A stretch of 64,000 bases of DNA from Melieria omissa (taxonomy: Eukaryota > Arthropoda > Insecta > Diptera > Ulidiidae): NCBI GenBank assembly GCA_963971225.1, contig OZ020269.1, forward strand, positions 25,342,963-25,406,962. Reading direction: 5' to 3'. The translations under genes and the position numbers were made by a program. Below are positions 12,389-22,939 of the stretch, in pieces. A model generated the notes under the pieces. It had not been told where the DNA came from. It worked only from the letters and a program-made list of their open reading frames with translations, and did no database searches. Position 1 is the stretch's first letter. Every line of letters starts with the position of its first letter.

Positions 12389-13010
12389 TGTGGGTTTGCT
12401 ATGCAACAATTTAAAATCAAACGAACTAAGTTCGATATGAATCTCCCGTCATTTGATTAAATCAAGCACCAAATTTGTTGTAAGCATTGAAAAAAAATCA
12501 CAGCGTCATTCTATTTGATCAAATCGATGCATGGCAGCATTTTGAATTACCGACGGTCCATGGATCCAATATTCTGTTTGTCACTGCTCTAAATCTTAAC
12601 ACTTAAACACTAACCCATTCAGAACCAATGTGACATAAAATAAGAACGTATAAAAATTCAATAGAACAGCGCGACCAACGTTTTGAAATTCAATCATTTA
12701 ATCGTCAATTTTAAGAGTTCTTAATGGGTTAAGTTTGCTTCTTTTCATTGCTCTAAAATAAAATTATTACGAAGGACTCGAAAGATTTTACAAAATTTTC
12801 GTAATCTTATTATTTGTGCCTTTGTGAAGAATACGAAAATTACAAGACACAAATATTCACGAATCACTAATATCCCAAGTTATGACGAAAGTGATGAAAT
12901 CAAGAGTTGAATCAAGTTATACATCAATCTCAAGTTATGTTTTTGACAGTAAATCACAAGTCAAAATATACATAGGTACATATATATGTACACAAAATAT
13001 CGAATTCAAA
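12389..13010. other. AT-rich DNA, nothing recognised
   Basis: I see no gene or repeat in this stretch between the mariner and the tRNA-like array. Confidence 0.4.
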
Positions 13011-13017
13011 ACAAAGG

Positions 13018-13720
13018 ATCGTTGTTGTTGTGGCGAAAATCCTAAAGTTATATCAGAAGTTATTTAAATCTGAGTGAAGAAACCGAAACTAAGAGATCCG
13101 ATGTAATTTATGACAACAAGCTTTAACCAGCCTTAACCAGGATTCGAACCTTGATCCTTTAGTAATAGAGATAGCTAATCAATCGTTGTTCCGATGTCAT
13201 TAATGACAACAAGTTTTTAAGGAGTCCGAACTAGGATTGGAGCCTAGAACCTTTGGTATGAAAAACCAGCTCACTACTCACTAAACTATGGAGGCCAACC
13301 AAAAGATGAGAGAGGTAATCAATCGTTGTTGTTGTGGCGAACAGCCTAAAGTTATATCAGAAATTATTGAAATCCGAGTAAAGAAATCGAAACTAAGAGA
13401 TCCTATGATATTATTGATAACAAGTTTTTATGCAGTCCGAGCTAGGATTCGAACCTATAACCTTTGGTATGAAAACCTAGCTTACTATTCTTTGAACCAT
13501 GAAGGCCAATCAACAGATGAGATAGCTAATCAATCGTTGTTTTTGTAGCGAAAATCCTAAAGTTATATCAAAAGTTATTTAAATTCGAGTAAAGAACTCG
13601 AAACTAAGAGATCCGATGATATTATTGAGAATTAGGGTTTAGCCAGTCCGAGCTAGGACTCGAACCTTGAACATTTGGTATGAAAACCAGCTCACTACTC
13701 GCTGAAATGTGGAGGCCAAC
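13018..13720 (-). repeat. Tandem ~210 base units, each with a tRNA-like head (minus strand)
   Basis: The plus-strand module 'GGCGAAAATCCTAAAGTTAT' recurs near 13030, 13330 and 13545. It is followed by 'GAAACTAAGAGATCC' and then by a module which on the minus strand is tRNA-like: TAGTTTAGTGAGTAG (A-box-like), an anticodon-arm-like CTGGTTTTCATACCA, and GGTTCGAATCC-type B-boxes. tRNA-like parts lie at about 13224-13296, 13435-13507 and 13646-13717, with a partial one at 13124-13170. The head most resembles tRNA-Glu around the anticodon arm. I read it as a SINE-like unit multiplied in tandem, not as functional tRNA genes. Confidence 0.65.
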
Positions 13721-15574
13721 TGAAAGATAAATTGGTAATCAAAAGTAAATAGAAAAAATAAATTTAAAAAATTTTTGTAGTTTTTTAAATTTTTTAAGCA
13801 GAAAAAGCTATACAACAACAAACAAAAATTTAATACATCGTAAACGCCATGTTTATTTGACAATGTTCACATTAAATATCAAACAGACAGCAGAAAAAAA
13901 GTACAAATTGACAAAGATTAAAGCGGAGCAGAGGAAAAGTTAAAAAGAATAATTTGATGGGTGTGAGGTGTTTGCCAGTCATAGCTAAACGAATTTAAGA
14001 GCGAATTTCAAGCTCTTAACTTTTGTTGTCTGTGTTTTGTACGTTTTTGCTGTGTTTATGGTTTGGTGAAGCGAAGCCGAAAACTTTTCAAGAGAAGAAG
14101 CACCACACCACTTCACATTGGCAGCAAATTAAATGAACGAGTGTGGGTCAAAATAATTTTATTTTTTCAACAACAACAAAAACAACAACTAAAAACAATG
14201 ACGTGCGCATAAAAACAAATTAATAAACTTTGGTATTTTGATTTTTTTTTTAGTAAATTAATTAGCGCAAAATTTTTTGAAAGCTAAGCAAACGTGGTTT
14301 CAGCATCAAAAACAACTTTCAACTTTGTTGGGGAAAAGAAGCCAAATGAAAAAAGGAAAAACTTTTAATATGAAAATATGAAAAGTGTGCAGATTTAAAA
14401 ATGAAAATGGCATGAGAAATAAAATAAAAAAATTAAAAAAAAAGGATATAAGAAAACCACAAACTGCTGCGGTGGTGGCACGGCGGTGGTCAGTGTGCGG
14501 CCAATTAAACTGAAAGAATAATTCAAAATAATTGCCAGCGCATACAATGGCAGCGCGCACAAAAGCAAATTAGTGTCTGGCGCACACACACACGCACAGA
14601 ATATAGACAATACAGCTCTCTGTGTGTGTGTGTGAGTGAACTCATGCTTACGGCAGACGCCTGAGGCCGCCAATCAATAGCAGCAAATGGCACGAAAACG
14701 CCGGCGCCAAATGGCAGCATTTGCAACAAAAACAACAAAACACGTTATGGCGCACGCTGACGCCACAACAAATTGCAACAACAACAAAGCAATGAAATTT
14801 CGCACAACAAACGAAGAAGAGATAAGCAAAAGGCGGCAATAAAATAAGAGAAAGCAAACAAAATCAAAATTTAAACCAATAAATGCAAAAACAAAAAATT
14901 GCAAAAAGGAAAAAAAAGGACAAAAAGGGATGAAAAAAAGGAAGGAAAGCAGCACAGAGGTTATGAATTCCGGCATTGCTGCGTCTCGCTTTTGACTGCC
15001 ATTTCCGTTGCCGTTGTCAACCAGCGAGGCAACTTTTCGGCTTGCGCTGAGCATTGGCAACTTTAAAGTGCCACGAGTGCACGCTGTGTGCAACTGACTG
15101 CCATTGACACATGTCGCGACAGCAACAACAAATACGCACGCCAACTTGCCGCCTGAAAAGTGTGTCACACACAAACACACACATACACAAAATACACAAG
15201 TTTCCCCACTTCATGTTGTGGCGTTTTCTTGCACTATTTCAATTTAATCCTGTTTTCTTGTGTTTTATTATATTGTTCACGTCTCATACACTGAGCTCAC
15301 TTTTCACTTATGCAATTTCCATGCTCAAAGTGCTTGTGGCTCCCATTTCCACAATTAATCAATTTATTTATTTATTTATGCGCCACAATTTCATTTCATA
15401 ATTTCTTTCTTATTCCTTTTTTTTTGTTTGTTTTTTCTTCTTTTTCTTTGTTTTGTTTGTTTTGCTTTCAATGGGTTCTCTCACTTTGCCATACAACAAC
15501 AGTCAATATTGCTTATGTATTGTGACTGCAATATTGATACAAAATACAATACTTCTTCTTCTTCTTATTCTTGT
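13721..15574. other. Non-coding, CA/CAA-rich island
   Basis: CA/GT runs lie near 14581-14600 and 14621-14636, with many CAACAA tracts at 14160-14190 and 14770-14800. Frames on both strands here (for example 14674-15180 minus) are hydrophobic by composition and have no domain. The segment is less AT-rich than its flanks and could be regulatory, but I find no exon. Confidence 0.35.
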
Positions 15575-15722
15575 GCCTCGAATGCGGCCACTTTTTGCCG
15601 TACCACACAAACGTCAACGACGAGCTCCTGCGACAAACTGAACTCGACGCTGATGAACCTTTGCCAGTTGTACTCGACCGACATCGAGCAGCGCCACGAC
15701 AGCAGCGCAACCACCAGCTGAC
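15575..15722. other. Exon-like GC-rich segment, strand unresolved
   Basis: About 148 bases are conspicuously GC-rich at third codon positions in two frames. On plus it would end a peptide CDKLNSTLMNLCQLYSTDIE.. with a stop at 15719. On minus it reads LVVALLSWRCSMSVEYNWQR.. with an acceptor-like TATGTCAG before it and a donor-like GTGTG|GTACGG inside. I recognise neither peptide. It could be an isolated exon of a gene with distant partners, or chance. Confidence 0.25.
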
Positions 15723-17369
15723 ATAGATTTCGTTCTTTTGCTCTTATCGGCTTTTGCGCTTTCAGCTGTACATATTTTTTGATTTTGTTTTGCTTTACTT
15801 CCGATTTTTGTTTTGGTTGTTTTTGCCTTTTCCTCTCCACACGCATTAACTATTTCGTTTCTTTTTTTTCACTGATTTCTTTGTTATGGTGGTTTTGAGT
15901 TACGGTCAACAACAAAAACAACAACATAAAAACAATGCAGTGCGTAGTGGAAAGCGGCATAAGGTTCGGCTTTGGGGTTGAGTGAAGTAAGTAAAAGATT
16001 CGGCTGTGAGTTTATGGTTGCGTCTATGAAAATTAGAAGCATTAAAAAGCATTAAAAAGTCAATTAAAAGTTCTTAATGCTCACCAATTGAATAATTGGG
16101 TGATTAATTTATGCGAACTTAAAAGTTACATACTTTAATACTTTTTTAAAAGTAATAAAACGAGAGAGTCAGCGGTGCATAGCATTGATTCTAAAAAATT
16201 ACAAAGGTTAGGAGACAAGATTTCCAAGGATTTTCACTCCTTTCTTAATACAAGAGTAGTGGAAATCAGCAGATTAATGTAAGCTTCAGGCGAAAAGCAA
16301 CTTTTTCTTTGACAACACAAACAAACGCTTATACCGTAGCATACTTTTAGGCAACCAAATAGATCGGAAGTGCACTCGCCATTGATTTGCCAGCTGTGTG
16401 CTTACGTAAACAAATACTTAAAAGTTTGTACTTAAAGAGAATTAAGTACATATTAAGCGCATGCAAGGGGGTTCAACCCCTTCGCCCTTCCTCCTTACCA
16501 TCAAATATATGTGTGTTACAAACTTTTGGGTGGCAAAAATGGTTTCAAATGGTCTTAGGCTCAAAAGTTGTGTGCGAAAACCACTCACCAATATATCATA
16601 TCATTCTATATACATATATATCGTATCATATTGTTCATACATATATATATCTGTGCTTATTGAACTATGAACTAACTGAGAATTCGTGAATGCACGATGC
16701 ATGATTCGTTTCATAGACAAAATTCAAAAAATGTATAGTCTCAGAATTTAAAGATTTTTATGTCATTTGAAAGGTAAAAGTCCAACTAAGAAAACCCAAA
16801 AACATCTGTGCTAAAAATTAATTAATTTTTGTGCCAAAGTGGCTCAAAGTTTAAGCTCTTTTCACAAAAATATGTAAACACATATTTTCTGTTTTTTAGT
16901 CTACTGAGTAAAAAATACGTAAAAATACATGGTTACCAAGAAGCTGCTTTAACTTTCGATATAGATTAAAGAATAATCTGGCCATTTTCGTTTTTAATGT
17001 TTTCTTAATATTTGCAAAACTTAGGCTTCTAATTCACTTTTAATTTAAAATATTTTCTAAATTCAAAATCTAAAAATTGGCAAAACTTAGTGGAAAATAT
17101 CTAAGAAGTATGTGAACTTATGTTCCTGGATTTTTTTTATTTCACGAAACATTCTTTCTTTGTCGGATAATGTAATCATATCCTCCGATATCTTCCGATC
17201 TCAGAAAATAATTCAATTTGAAAAGTGGTCTAAACACCAATTTTTCGACAAAATGAAATGACTTTTTGTATGCCAGAAAGTTACTCATACGCCACCGAGT
17301 GTCTTAGAGGTATAGAAAGGTTTTCAGGGTTTTTTGTAACTTTGAAGCTTTGAAGCAGAGAACTTGTTA
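15723..17369. other. AT-rich non-coding DNA
   Basis: Apart from a hAT-like fragment near 16455-16600 and AT-dinucleotide stretches near 16600-16660, I see nothing here. Confidence 0.4.
16455..16600. mobile_element. hAT-like MITE, family A, fragment
   Basis: GCGCATGCAAGGGGG, the GGTTCAACCCC inverted block and 'GGTTTCAAATGG..CTCAAAAGTTGTG' match the interior of the hAT-like family in reverse orientation. The far terminus and the target duplication are not identifiable, so it is truncated or strongly diverged. Confidence 0.45.
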
Positions 17370-17885
17370 CAAAATATTTTAATCCGAGTATTGCACAACA
17401 TTAACCGCGACTTTTCTTTCTTGTTCCAGGCAGCATATGAATTTCGTGTTGAATAGTTTCAACGTACTAGGAGACGATCCAAGAATGGACCCAATTATTC
17501 TATTCCTCCCTTTCTTCCTAAGAAATAATGTACTGCTCTGCCTGGCCATGAGTCATAGAAAGGATCAGGTGGTAATCAGGAGGAGCAATGTCTAGTAAAT
17601 ACGGCGAGTGAGGTCGAGCCAATGGTGTAGAAAGGGGGTTTATGAAGGTTCAAACCTGATCAAATGCAAAAATTGCTGAAGTAAAATATGATTTCAAATA
17701 GAACTGAGCTGAAAAGTTGAACGCAAAGCCCCCTCAAAAATTAAATTCTGCGTACGCCACTGACTAGAAAATCCTATTTAAGCGCCTCTACAGTTTTCTT
17801 AATGGCTTTTGTAACAAGTGACCGAACGTTGTTGTACAGAAAGATTAGAGCTTCTCGCAAATCGTGCTTTTTTGTTAGTAGAAAG
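17370..17885 (-). pseudogene. Mariner transposase C-terminal relic split by a MITE
   Basis: On the minus strand, 17885-17763 reads like the mariner segment around the second catalytic Asp (..NNVRSLVTKAIKKTVEALK, the usual Asp and Pro-His lost). After the MITE at 17762-17620 it resumes with DIAPPDYHLILSMTHGQAEQ, the conserved block holding the third Asp, and with IHML-P remnants down to ~17420. It has stops and frameshifts throughout. The reading resumes almost exactly where it stopped, so the MITE inserted into an existing mariner. Confidence 0.7.
17620..17762. mobile_element. hAT-like MITE, family A, nested in mariner relic
   Basis: About 143 bases from CAATGGTG to GTACGCCACTG, with the family interior in reverse orientation (AAAGGGGGTTT at the left, AAAGCCCCC at the right). 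The flanking 8-mers do not match, so the terminus is uncertain by a few bases. The host is the mariner relic at 17370-17885. Confidence 0.65.
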
Positions 17886-19814
17886 GTTGACATGTTTAAG
17901 ACGCAAAGAAAGATTAATGTTTACACTTCAACAAAATTACATGTACTAATTTTTCAAGAGAGATATGTTGACGCTCTAACATGAACACAACTACAAGTTG
18001 ATCCAATGATATTTAATGCTAGTTACGCCCTCAAAAAAATACCAACTTTACAGCATAATTTCTATGGTCAGTTTTAATTTACTTTCTTTGCAAAAGTAAG
18101 TATGAAAGTAAATTATTAGGTCCTTGTTAGTGCTCAATGAACTCTTTGTGTCATTGGGCATTCATTTTGCGCTCCTTAAATCGGTCTTCCTTGAGTCACT
18201 CAAAATGGCCGTAAATAAATTAGTTAAATTTTTCTCAAAAGCTTTTATCTTCTGTTGAATTTTTATAGTCAGTAAGAACTGTTGTTCATAGACCAAATCA
18301 AATAAATAAATAAATAAAAAATAAATAAAGATAATTCATTCCTCAAAACTTATTTACCAGTTAAGTGCAACAACAGTCTATAAAGTCTTAGCCGATTTAA
18401 AAAAAAAACCCAGCCAGCCAGATTCGGGGCTGTGGTTATTGGCCCCAGTTGAAAGACCAACGCACCAACAGATTCTACGACACTTCCTTCTTCTTCGGCA
18501 TCTTCCAACTAAGGGTTTCGTCTCGTAGACCTACATTGTTGAAGAATCTTCAAACATTCAGGCTACGTAGCTTGCTTTATTATGTTCAACTCGCAGTAAA
18601 ACTCATACAGCTCGCTGTTCCATTGAACACAGTATTCATGTTCCACTTATTGAGATTCTAAGATCTCCAAGAGTACTTTTCTCTTGAATGCCCCGAAAGC
18701 ACTTTTATCAATGGTTGACCCATGAAACCTTTTTTCCATCCCTAATTGAATCTTAAGAAAAATCACATCAACATCAACAAATATGACTAACTAATATAAA
18801 AACTTCGGCCCCAACTTCGGCCACAATACACATAAACGAGCATACAAACACTTTTACACAGAAACATTTACTGCGAAATACAGAATTGCTCATTTTTTTG
18901 GCGCTCAGCACTCAACGAATCGAGCGAGTACCAGCTATGAATGGTTCTCTGTTGTGCTTATTCCTGCTGCAGCTGCTATAGTTCATTCCAATTCATATGA
19001 GCAACAATATGAATTATTTATTAATAATAAAATATTTCTTATAAATATTTATTATTTATTTATTGTTTTTTATTTTTTATTATTATTTATTTTATTTTAT
19101 TATTTATTTTATTTAAAAAATTAACAATTGAATGAAAAATCAAAATGCAGCTTACTGTAAAAAGGAAAAATTCAAAGTTGCCAACTACTGGTCACCTAAA
19201 TATAAAATATTTTATTTAGAATAATTAAGCTTTACAATTTTTTATGTGTCAACTAAATTGGCTTAAATTATTGCACCAAAAAACCAGCCTGTCTGCCACT
19301 TTAGAAAATATTTTGTATACATTAGCATCGCTCAAGTTGCCGGTTGGCGAATGTACTCGACTATTGACGCTCAAACACGCACGAGAAAGTTCCTTTTGTC
19401 ATACTCTCACTCACTCTCTCTCGCACTCTATCGCTTGTCGTCTTTCACACCAGTGTTCATGCGTGCAATCAACGCTCTCGTCCTCTCAAACTTGAAACTT
19501 GGGCACGTTGACACCACTGTTGAAGTGCAGTTCACGCCAGCTGCGTGTGGCGTGGCCTAATTTTCAAGAATGAAAGCCGCATTGGGGCGCACATGCGCCT
19601 GGGGAATACTACTACAAACGGTAGACAGGTTGTAAGCCATAATCTACATACATATAATATATGTATGTACAACAACTATATATATTTATACTATTACATA
19701 AAAACCATTGTTTTGACGTTGTTTGTTTTGAGCCACAACCACGCAAACACCATTTATCCGATTTCAATTTAATAAGTACCGAACAATTTCATATGTGTAA
19801 GAATAGTACATAGG
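17886..19814. other. AT-rich non-coding DNA with a CT/GA-rich patch
   Basis: A CT-rich patch (CTCTCACTCACTCTCTCTCGC) lies near 19403-19425 in a GC-richer stretch (19240-19620). It could be a GAGA-type regulatory site but shows no adjacent exon. TTTATT-rich sequence fills 19010-19120. I see no gene. Confidence 0.35.
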
Positions 19815-20260
19815 TTATATGCGATTGGTCACGCCTCCTTTTAACGCCCGTAATGGTAACATAAGTCAACTTCTGTTACACTTCTGTAGGGCGATATGCA
19901 TACCAAACGATTCAGCGTGGCATTGTGGCAAACATAAACTATATAGAATTAGCCACGCCCACTTTACGCGCACACTAAACTAAAAACACAAAGCTGCAGT
20001 ACATATATGTTGATCAATATTGATATCAAATGATTCTGCGTTTAATTGAGGTAATAATGGGCTATATAATATTGACCACGCCCACCTTATACGCCCACTA
20101 TAATGACAGATATTAACTATGGTACGCTTTGCAAGACAATATGGATACCAAACGATTCAGCGGGGCTTTGTGGTAAATATAAGCTATATAGAATTAGCCA
20201 CGCCCACTTAACGCATCCATTAAACTAACAAAATGAAGCTTTGGTGCACGAGTGTAACTC
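19815..20260. repeat. ~115-145 base tandem array with CCACGCCCAC motif
   Basis: About three to four units share 'ATATAGAATTAGCCACGCCC', 'GGATACCAAACGATTCAGCG' and 'AACTAA' phrases. The GC-rich core recurs near 19828, 19970, 20083 and 20200. It is non-coding. Confidence 0.7.
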
Positions 20261-20769
20261 AATTTTTATTTCAAATGATTTTATGAAAACTGTTTGCTAA
20301 TTTTTTGAAAAAGTTAGAGATATAAACATTTATTGCAGTTATTTTAAGGAGCTTTCCAATATAAAACGAATAATTTTTAATTAATTTCTCAATAAATTTC
20401 CCCGCCCTTTAATGCATTGTTTAATTTGTGGGAAATATTTTTCATTAAATTCTTTATTCATTCTAGTTTTAAGAATCTGAAAACTCACGAAAAAAAGACG
20501 TTACTTAAAAAAAACATTATATTTTGTAATTTTGTATTTTTACTGAAACACTCATAAAAACTGTTTGCTACTTTTTTGAAGTAGTTGATCTCCAACTACT
20601 TCAAACATTTTACTACCAAGAAAATGAAAATTCACGAAAACTTTGTATCATATACTTAATTTTATTTTTTATTTTATTTAATTTGATGTTATTTTATTTT
20701 GTTTTATTTTTATTTTATTTTATTTTTTAAATTTTTGCATCTCATTTCATTTAATACAATTAATTAATT
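20261..20769. other. AT-rich flank of the BEL element, TTTTA-rich
   Basis: AT-rich sequence grades into an imperfect TTTTATTTTA run (about 20660-20735). The BEL/Pao insertion follows directly, and the TTTTA array at 27984 lies on its other side, so the element inserted into or next to a pentanucleotide-rich region. Confidence 0.5.
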
Positions 20770-21015
20770 TAAACGAGATCTCTGAGCCGTCGGCGGATCG
20801 CTTTAAGTAAATGAAAAGGCGCGGGAGTTCGGGTGATCGCGTGCGTTTTATTTCGCTATTAAAACACGAATGACAAACTGAAAAAGACATTGGACGAGAC
20901 AGACGGCCGAAGCCGGTGGATTGGGAAAGTGGGACATAAATACATAGGGGACTGGAAGGGAGAGGATTGGATCATTGCAGGATCCACAGATCACTGGAAC
21001 GAACACATTTGACCA
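20770..21015 (-). repeat. 3' LTR of BEL element
   Basis: In sense orientation it begins TGGTCAAATG at 21015 and ends at 20770 in TA where the 5' copy has CA. Otherwise it is identical by eye to 27729-27974. The purine-rich primer expected just upstream is poor (GGCAACGCGGGCC). Confidence 0.93.
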
Positions 21016-21042
21016 TGGCGGCCCGCGTTGCCTCTGGCAATA

Positions 21043-21606
21043 TTAATGCCGGAGCTGCTCGCTGAGCCGGCCCAATGCCTCCAGAGCTTGCTCGATGAGG
21101 ACGCGGGCTTTGACGCGCGGCTGCGGGGTCTCCTCGTCGGCGGTCTCCTCGTCGCTGAAGGTGATGAGCTGGCGCTCAGCTGCTGCCTCGGCTGAGGGGC
21201 GGTTGGCTGGACGTCGGGGCTGGCGGCGATCGCGTGCCAGCCGATTGGCGATGGCGGAGCGCTTCGCAGGACGCTGTTTTGGAGCGGCCTGCGGCCGGGG
21301 CTGGTGCGGCTTCCTTCCGCCCTTGACTGTGGCCGTGGGCACCGCTGCTGGGGCTGGCCTTCTGCGGAAGTGCAGCAAGGTATGGTGTGCGCAGCCGCAC
21401 TTGCTGCAGCGCGCGGTGGAGTTGCACCGGTTGGTGGGGTGGGACCGCGCCAGGCAGTTAGTGCAATAGCCCTGGGCGCGGGCCACCTGCTGTCGCTGCT
21501 GCGGTGCCATCGCCAGGAAGGCCCGGCAAAATCGGATGCCGTGGAAGTGGTGGCACAGCCGGCATTGCTGGGCGACCTGCTGCTTCCTAGTTGCCCTGCA
21601 AAACAT
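21043..21606 (-). CDS. BEL element third ORF: triple zinc-knuckle protein
   Basis: The predicted protein has 187 residues and is basic and GC-rich. Near the N-terminus it has three zinc-binding motifs in order: CRLC-x3-H-x4-C, CTNC-x4-H-x4-C and CSKC-x3-HH-x3-H. The same order and spacing occur in the Gag part of this element (CKLC.., CENC.., CVYC..HH), so the ORF appears to be a second copy of the Gag nucleocapsid module. The C-terminal half is Arg/Pro/Ala-rich, then acidic (FSDEETADEE). It lies where env would be, between integrase and the 3' LTR. TTTTGCAG|GG overlaps its start codon and follows a pyrimidine-rich stretch, so it may be expressed by splicing. Nucleic-acid binding is inferred; its role is unknown. 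Confidence 0.75.
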   Translation of the reverse strand: MFCRATRKQQVAQQCRLCHHFHGIRFCRAFLAMAPQQRQQVARAQGYCTNCLARSHPTNRCNSTARCSKCGCAHHTLLHFRRRPAPAAVPTATVKGGRKPHQPRPQAAPKQRPAKRSAIANRLARDRRQPRRPANRPSAEAAAERQLITFSDEETADEETPQPRVKARVLIEQALEALGRLSEQLRH

Positions 21607-21697
21607 AAGAAGAGTGTATCACTAATAGATAATAATAGTGAGTGGGTAGAGAATGAGAAGATGTGTATGAGAAAGCAGGGCATGGAGCCGAATGAGT

Positions 21698-22939
21698 TTA
21701 AGACGCTATTAAGGGGCATAGCTTGACTACTGGTCTTGTCAAGATACCAGAGTCAGTGCGGATATCCACGACACGGACATGATTGTCGGGACCGCGATGA
21801 ATCTTATGAATGCGGCCGAGCCGCCATTCATTGGGGGGAAGCAGGTCGTCCTTAATGACGACCATTTCATTCTCTTCCACTTCCCTTTGCGGATGCTTCC
21901 ACTTATAGCGTTTGTGGAGATCCTTGAGATATTCGTCCTTCCATCGTCGGGCGAATTGATGATGGAGGACTTTGAGTTTTTCCCATCGATTAATCAGGGA
22001 TAGCTCGGAGCACTCGGGTTCGGGGGGGGCGGCGAGAGGAGCGCCTCGGAGAAAGTGACCAGGGGTCAGAGACACTAGATCGCTAGGGTCCTGCGATTGA
22101 GGAGAGAGTGGACGTGAATTAAGCGTCCCTTCAATTCGAGTCAGAAGAGTCGCAAACTCTTCGTATGTGAATCTATGAGAGCCGGCTACCTTTTTAAGGT
22201 GGGTCTTGAAGCTTTTGACCGCCGACTCCCATAGTCCTCCCATGTGAGGAGCATGTGGGGGAATGAATTGCCACTCGACGCCCTGAGGACCGTATCGGTC
22301 GAGAATATCTTGGGCGATTTCTCTCGAGAATTTGGCAAAGTCTCTGGCCATGGCACGTTGAGCACCGACGAACGTTTTGCCGTTGTCGGTCATGAGTTTG
22401 AGAGGTAGCCCTCGTCGACCAGTAAATCGGGCGAATGCTGCGCGGAACGCTTCGGTCGTAAGATCCGAGCAAAGTTCCAAGTGAACGGCTTTCGTGGAGA
22501 AGCACACGAACACTGCAACATAACCTTTGAGGTAGGTTGAGCTACGGAGCATGGAAGCTTTAATCTGGAACGGACCAGCAAAGTCGATGCCAGTTGTGGC
22601 GAATGGGATGGTGAGTGTGCATCGTTCGGGAGGGAGTGCTGCCATAATCTGTGTTCGCAGCCTTTGTTTATGGATGACACACGTTTTGCATTGAAAAATG
22701 CACTTTTTTATTTGCGGCTTTAGGCGCGGAATATAATATTCCTGCCGAACCATACGGAGCATGAGTCGTTGGTCCGCATGCAGTAATAGCTTGTGAAGGA
22801 AGCGAAGAAGCAAACTGCAGTAGCGGGACTCTGGAGGGAGAATGATGGGGTGTCGTTCATTATACGACAATGCCGCATTGGCGAGTCTGCCATTAACTCG
22901 CATCACCTTCTGTTTGTCTAAGAAGGGATTGAGTACCAA
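21698..22939 (-). CDS. BEL element integrase ORF
   Basis: This 413-residue frame overlaps the end of the gag-pol frame by 47 bases in a different frame. It contains an H2C2 zinc-binding region (HADQR.. to CIFQCKTC, about residues 48-85), the DDE core with [22 protein letters not shown] and [13 protein letters not shown] (Asp, Asp, Glu), and the C-terminal chromatin/DNA-binding region typical of Pao integrases (..[19 protein letters not shown]..). It would insert the cDNA into host DNA. The listed start is simply the first Met; in the family this domain is normally fused to RNase H in one polyprotein. The break may be a mutation or a frameshift site. Confidence 0.88.
   Translation of the reverse strand: MVLNPFLDKQKVMRVNGRLANAALSYNERHPIILPPESRYCSLLLRFLHKLLLHADQRLMLRMVRQEYYIPRLKPQIKKCIFQCKTCVIHKQRLRTQIMAALPPERCTLTIPFATTGIDFAGPFQIKASMLRSSTYLKGYVAVFVCFSTKAVHLELCSDLTTEAFRAAFARFTGRRGLPLKLMTDNGKTFVGAQRAMARDFAKFSREIAQDILDRYGPQGVEWQFIPPHAPHMGGLWESAVKSFKTHLKKVAGSHRFTYEEFATLLTRIEGTLNSRPLSPQSQDPSDLVSLTPGHFLRGAPLAAPPEPECSELSLINRWEKLKVLHHQFARRWKDEYLKDLHKRYKWKHPQREVEENEMVVIKDDLLPPNEWRLGRIHKIHRGPDNHVRVVDIRTDSGILTRPVVKLCPLIAS

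Noticed and set aside
13124..13717. Functional tRNA genes on the minus strand
   Set aside because: Anticodon stem and acceptor stem are imperfect, the anticodon is ambiguous, and the copies are tandem with an unrelated body.
14674..15180. 168-codon minus-strand ORF
   Set aside because: Low-complexity Phe/Leu/Val tract from CAA/AAA-rich plus strand; several overlapping frames of equal quality.
21095..21726. Overlapping plus-strand and alternate-frame ORFs over the third BEL ORF
   Set aside because: GC-rich sequence lowers stop frequency in all frames; only the 21043-21606 minus frame carries zinc motifs.
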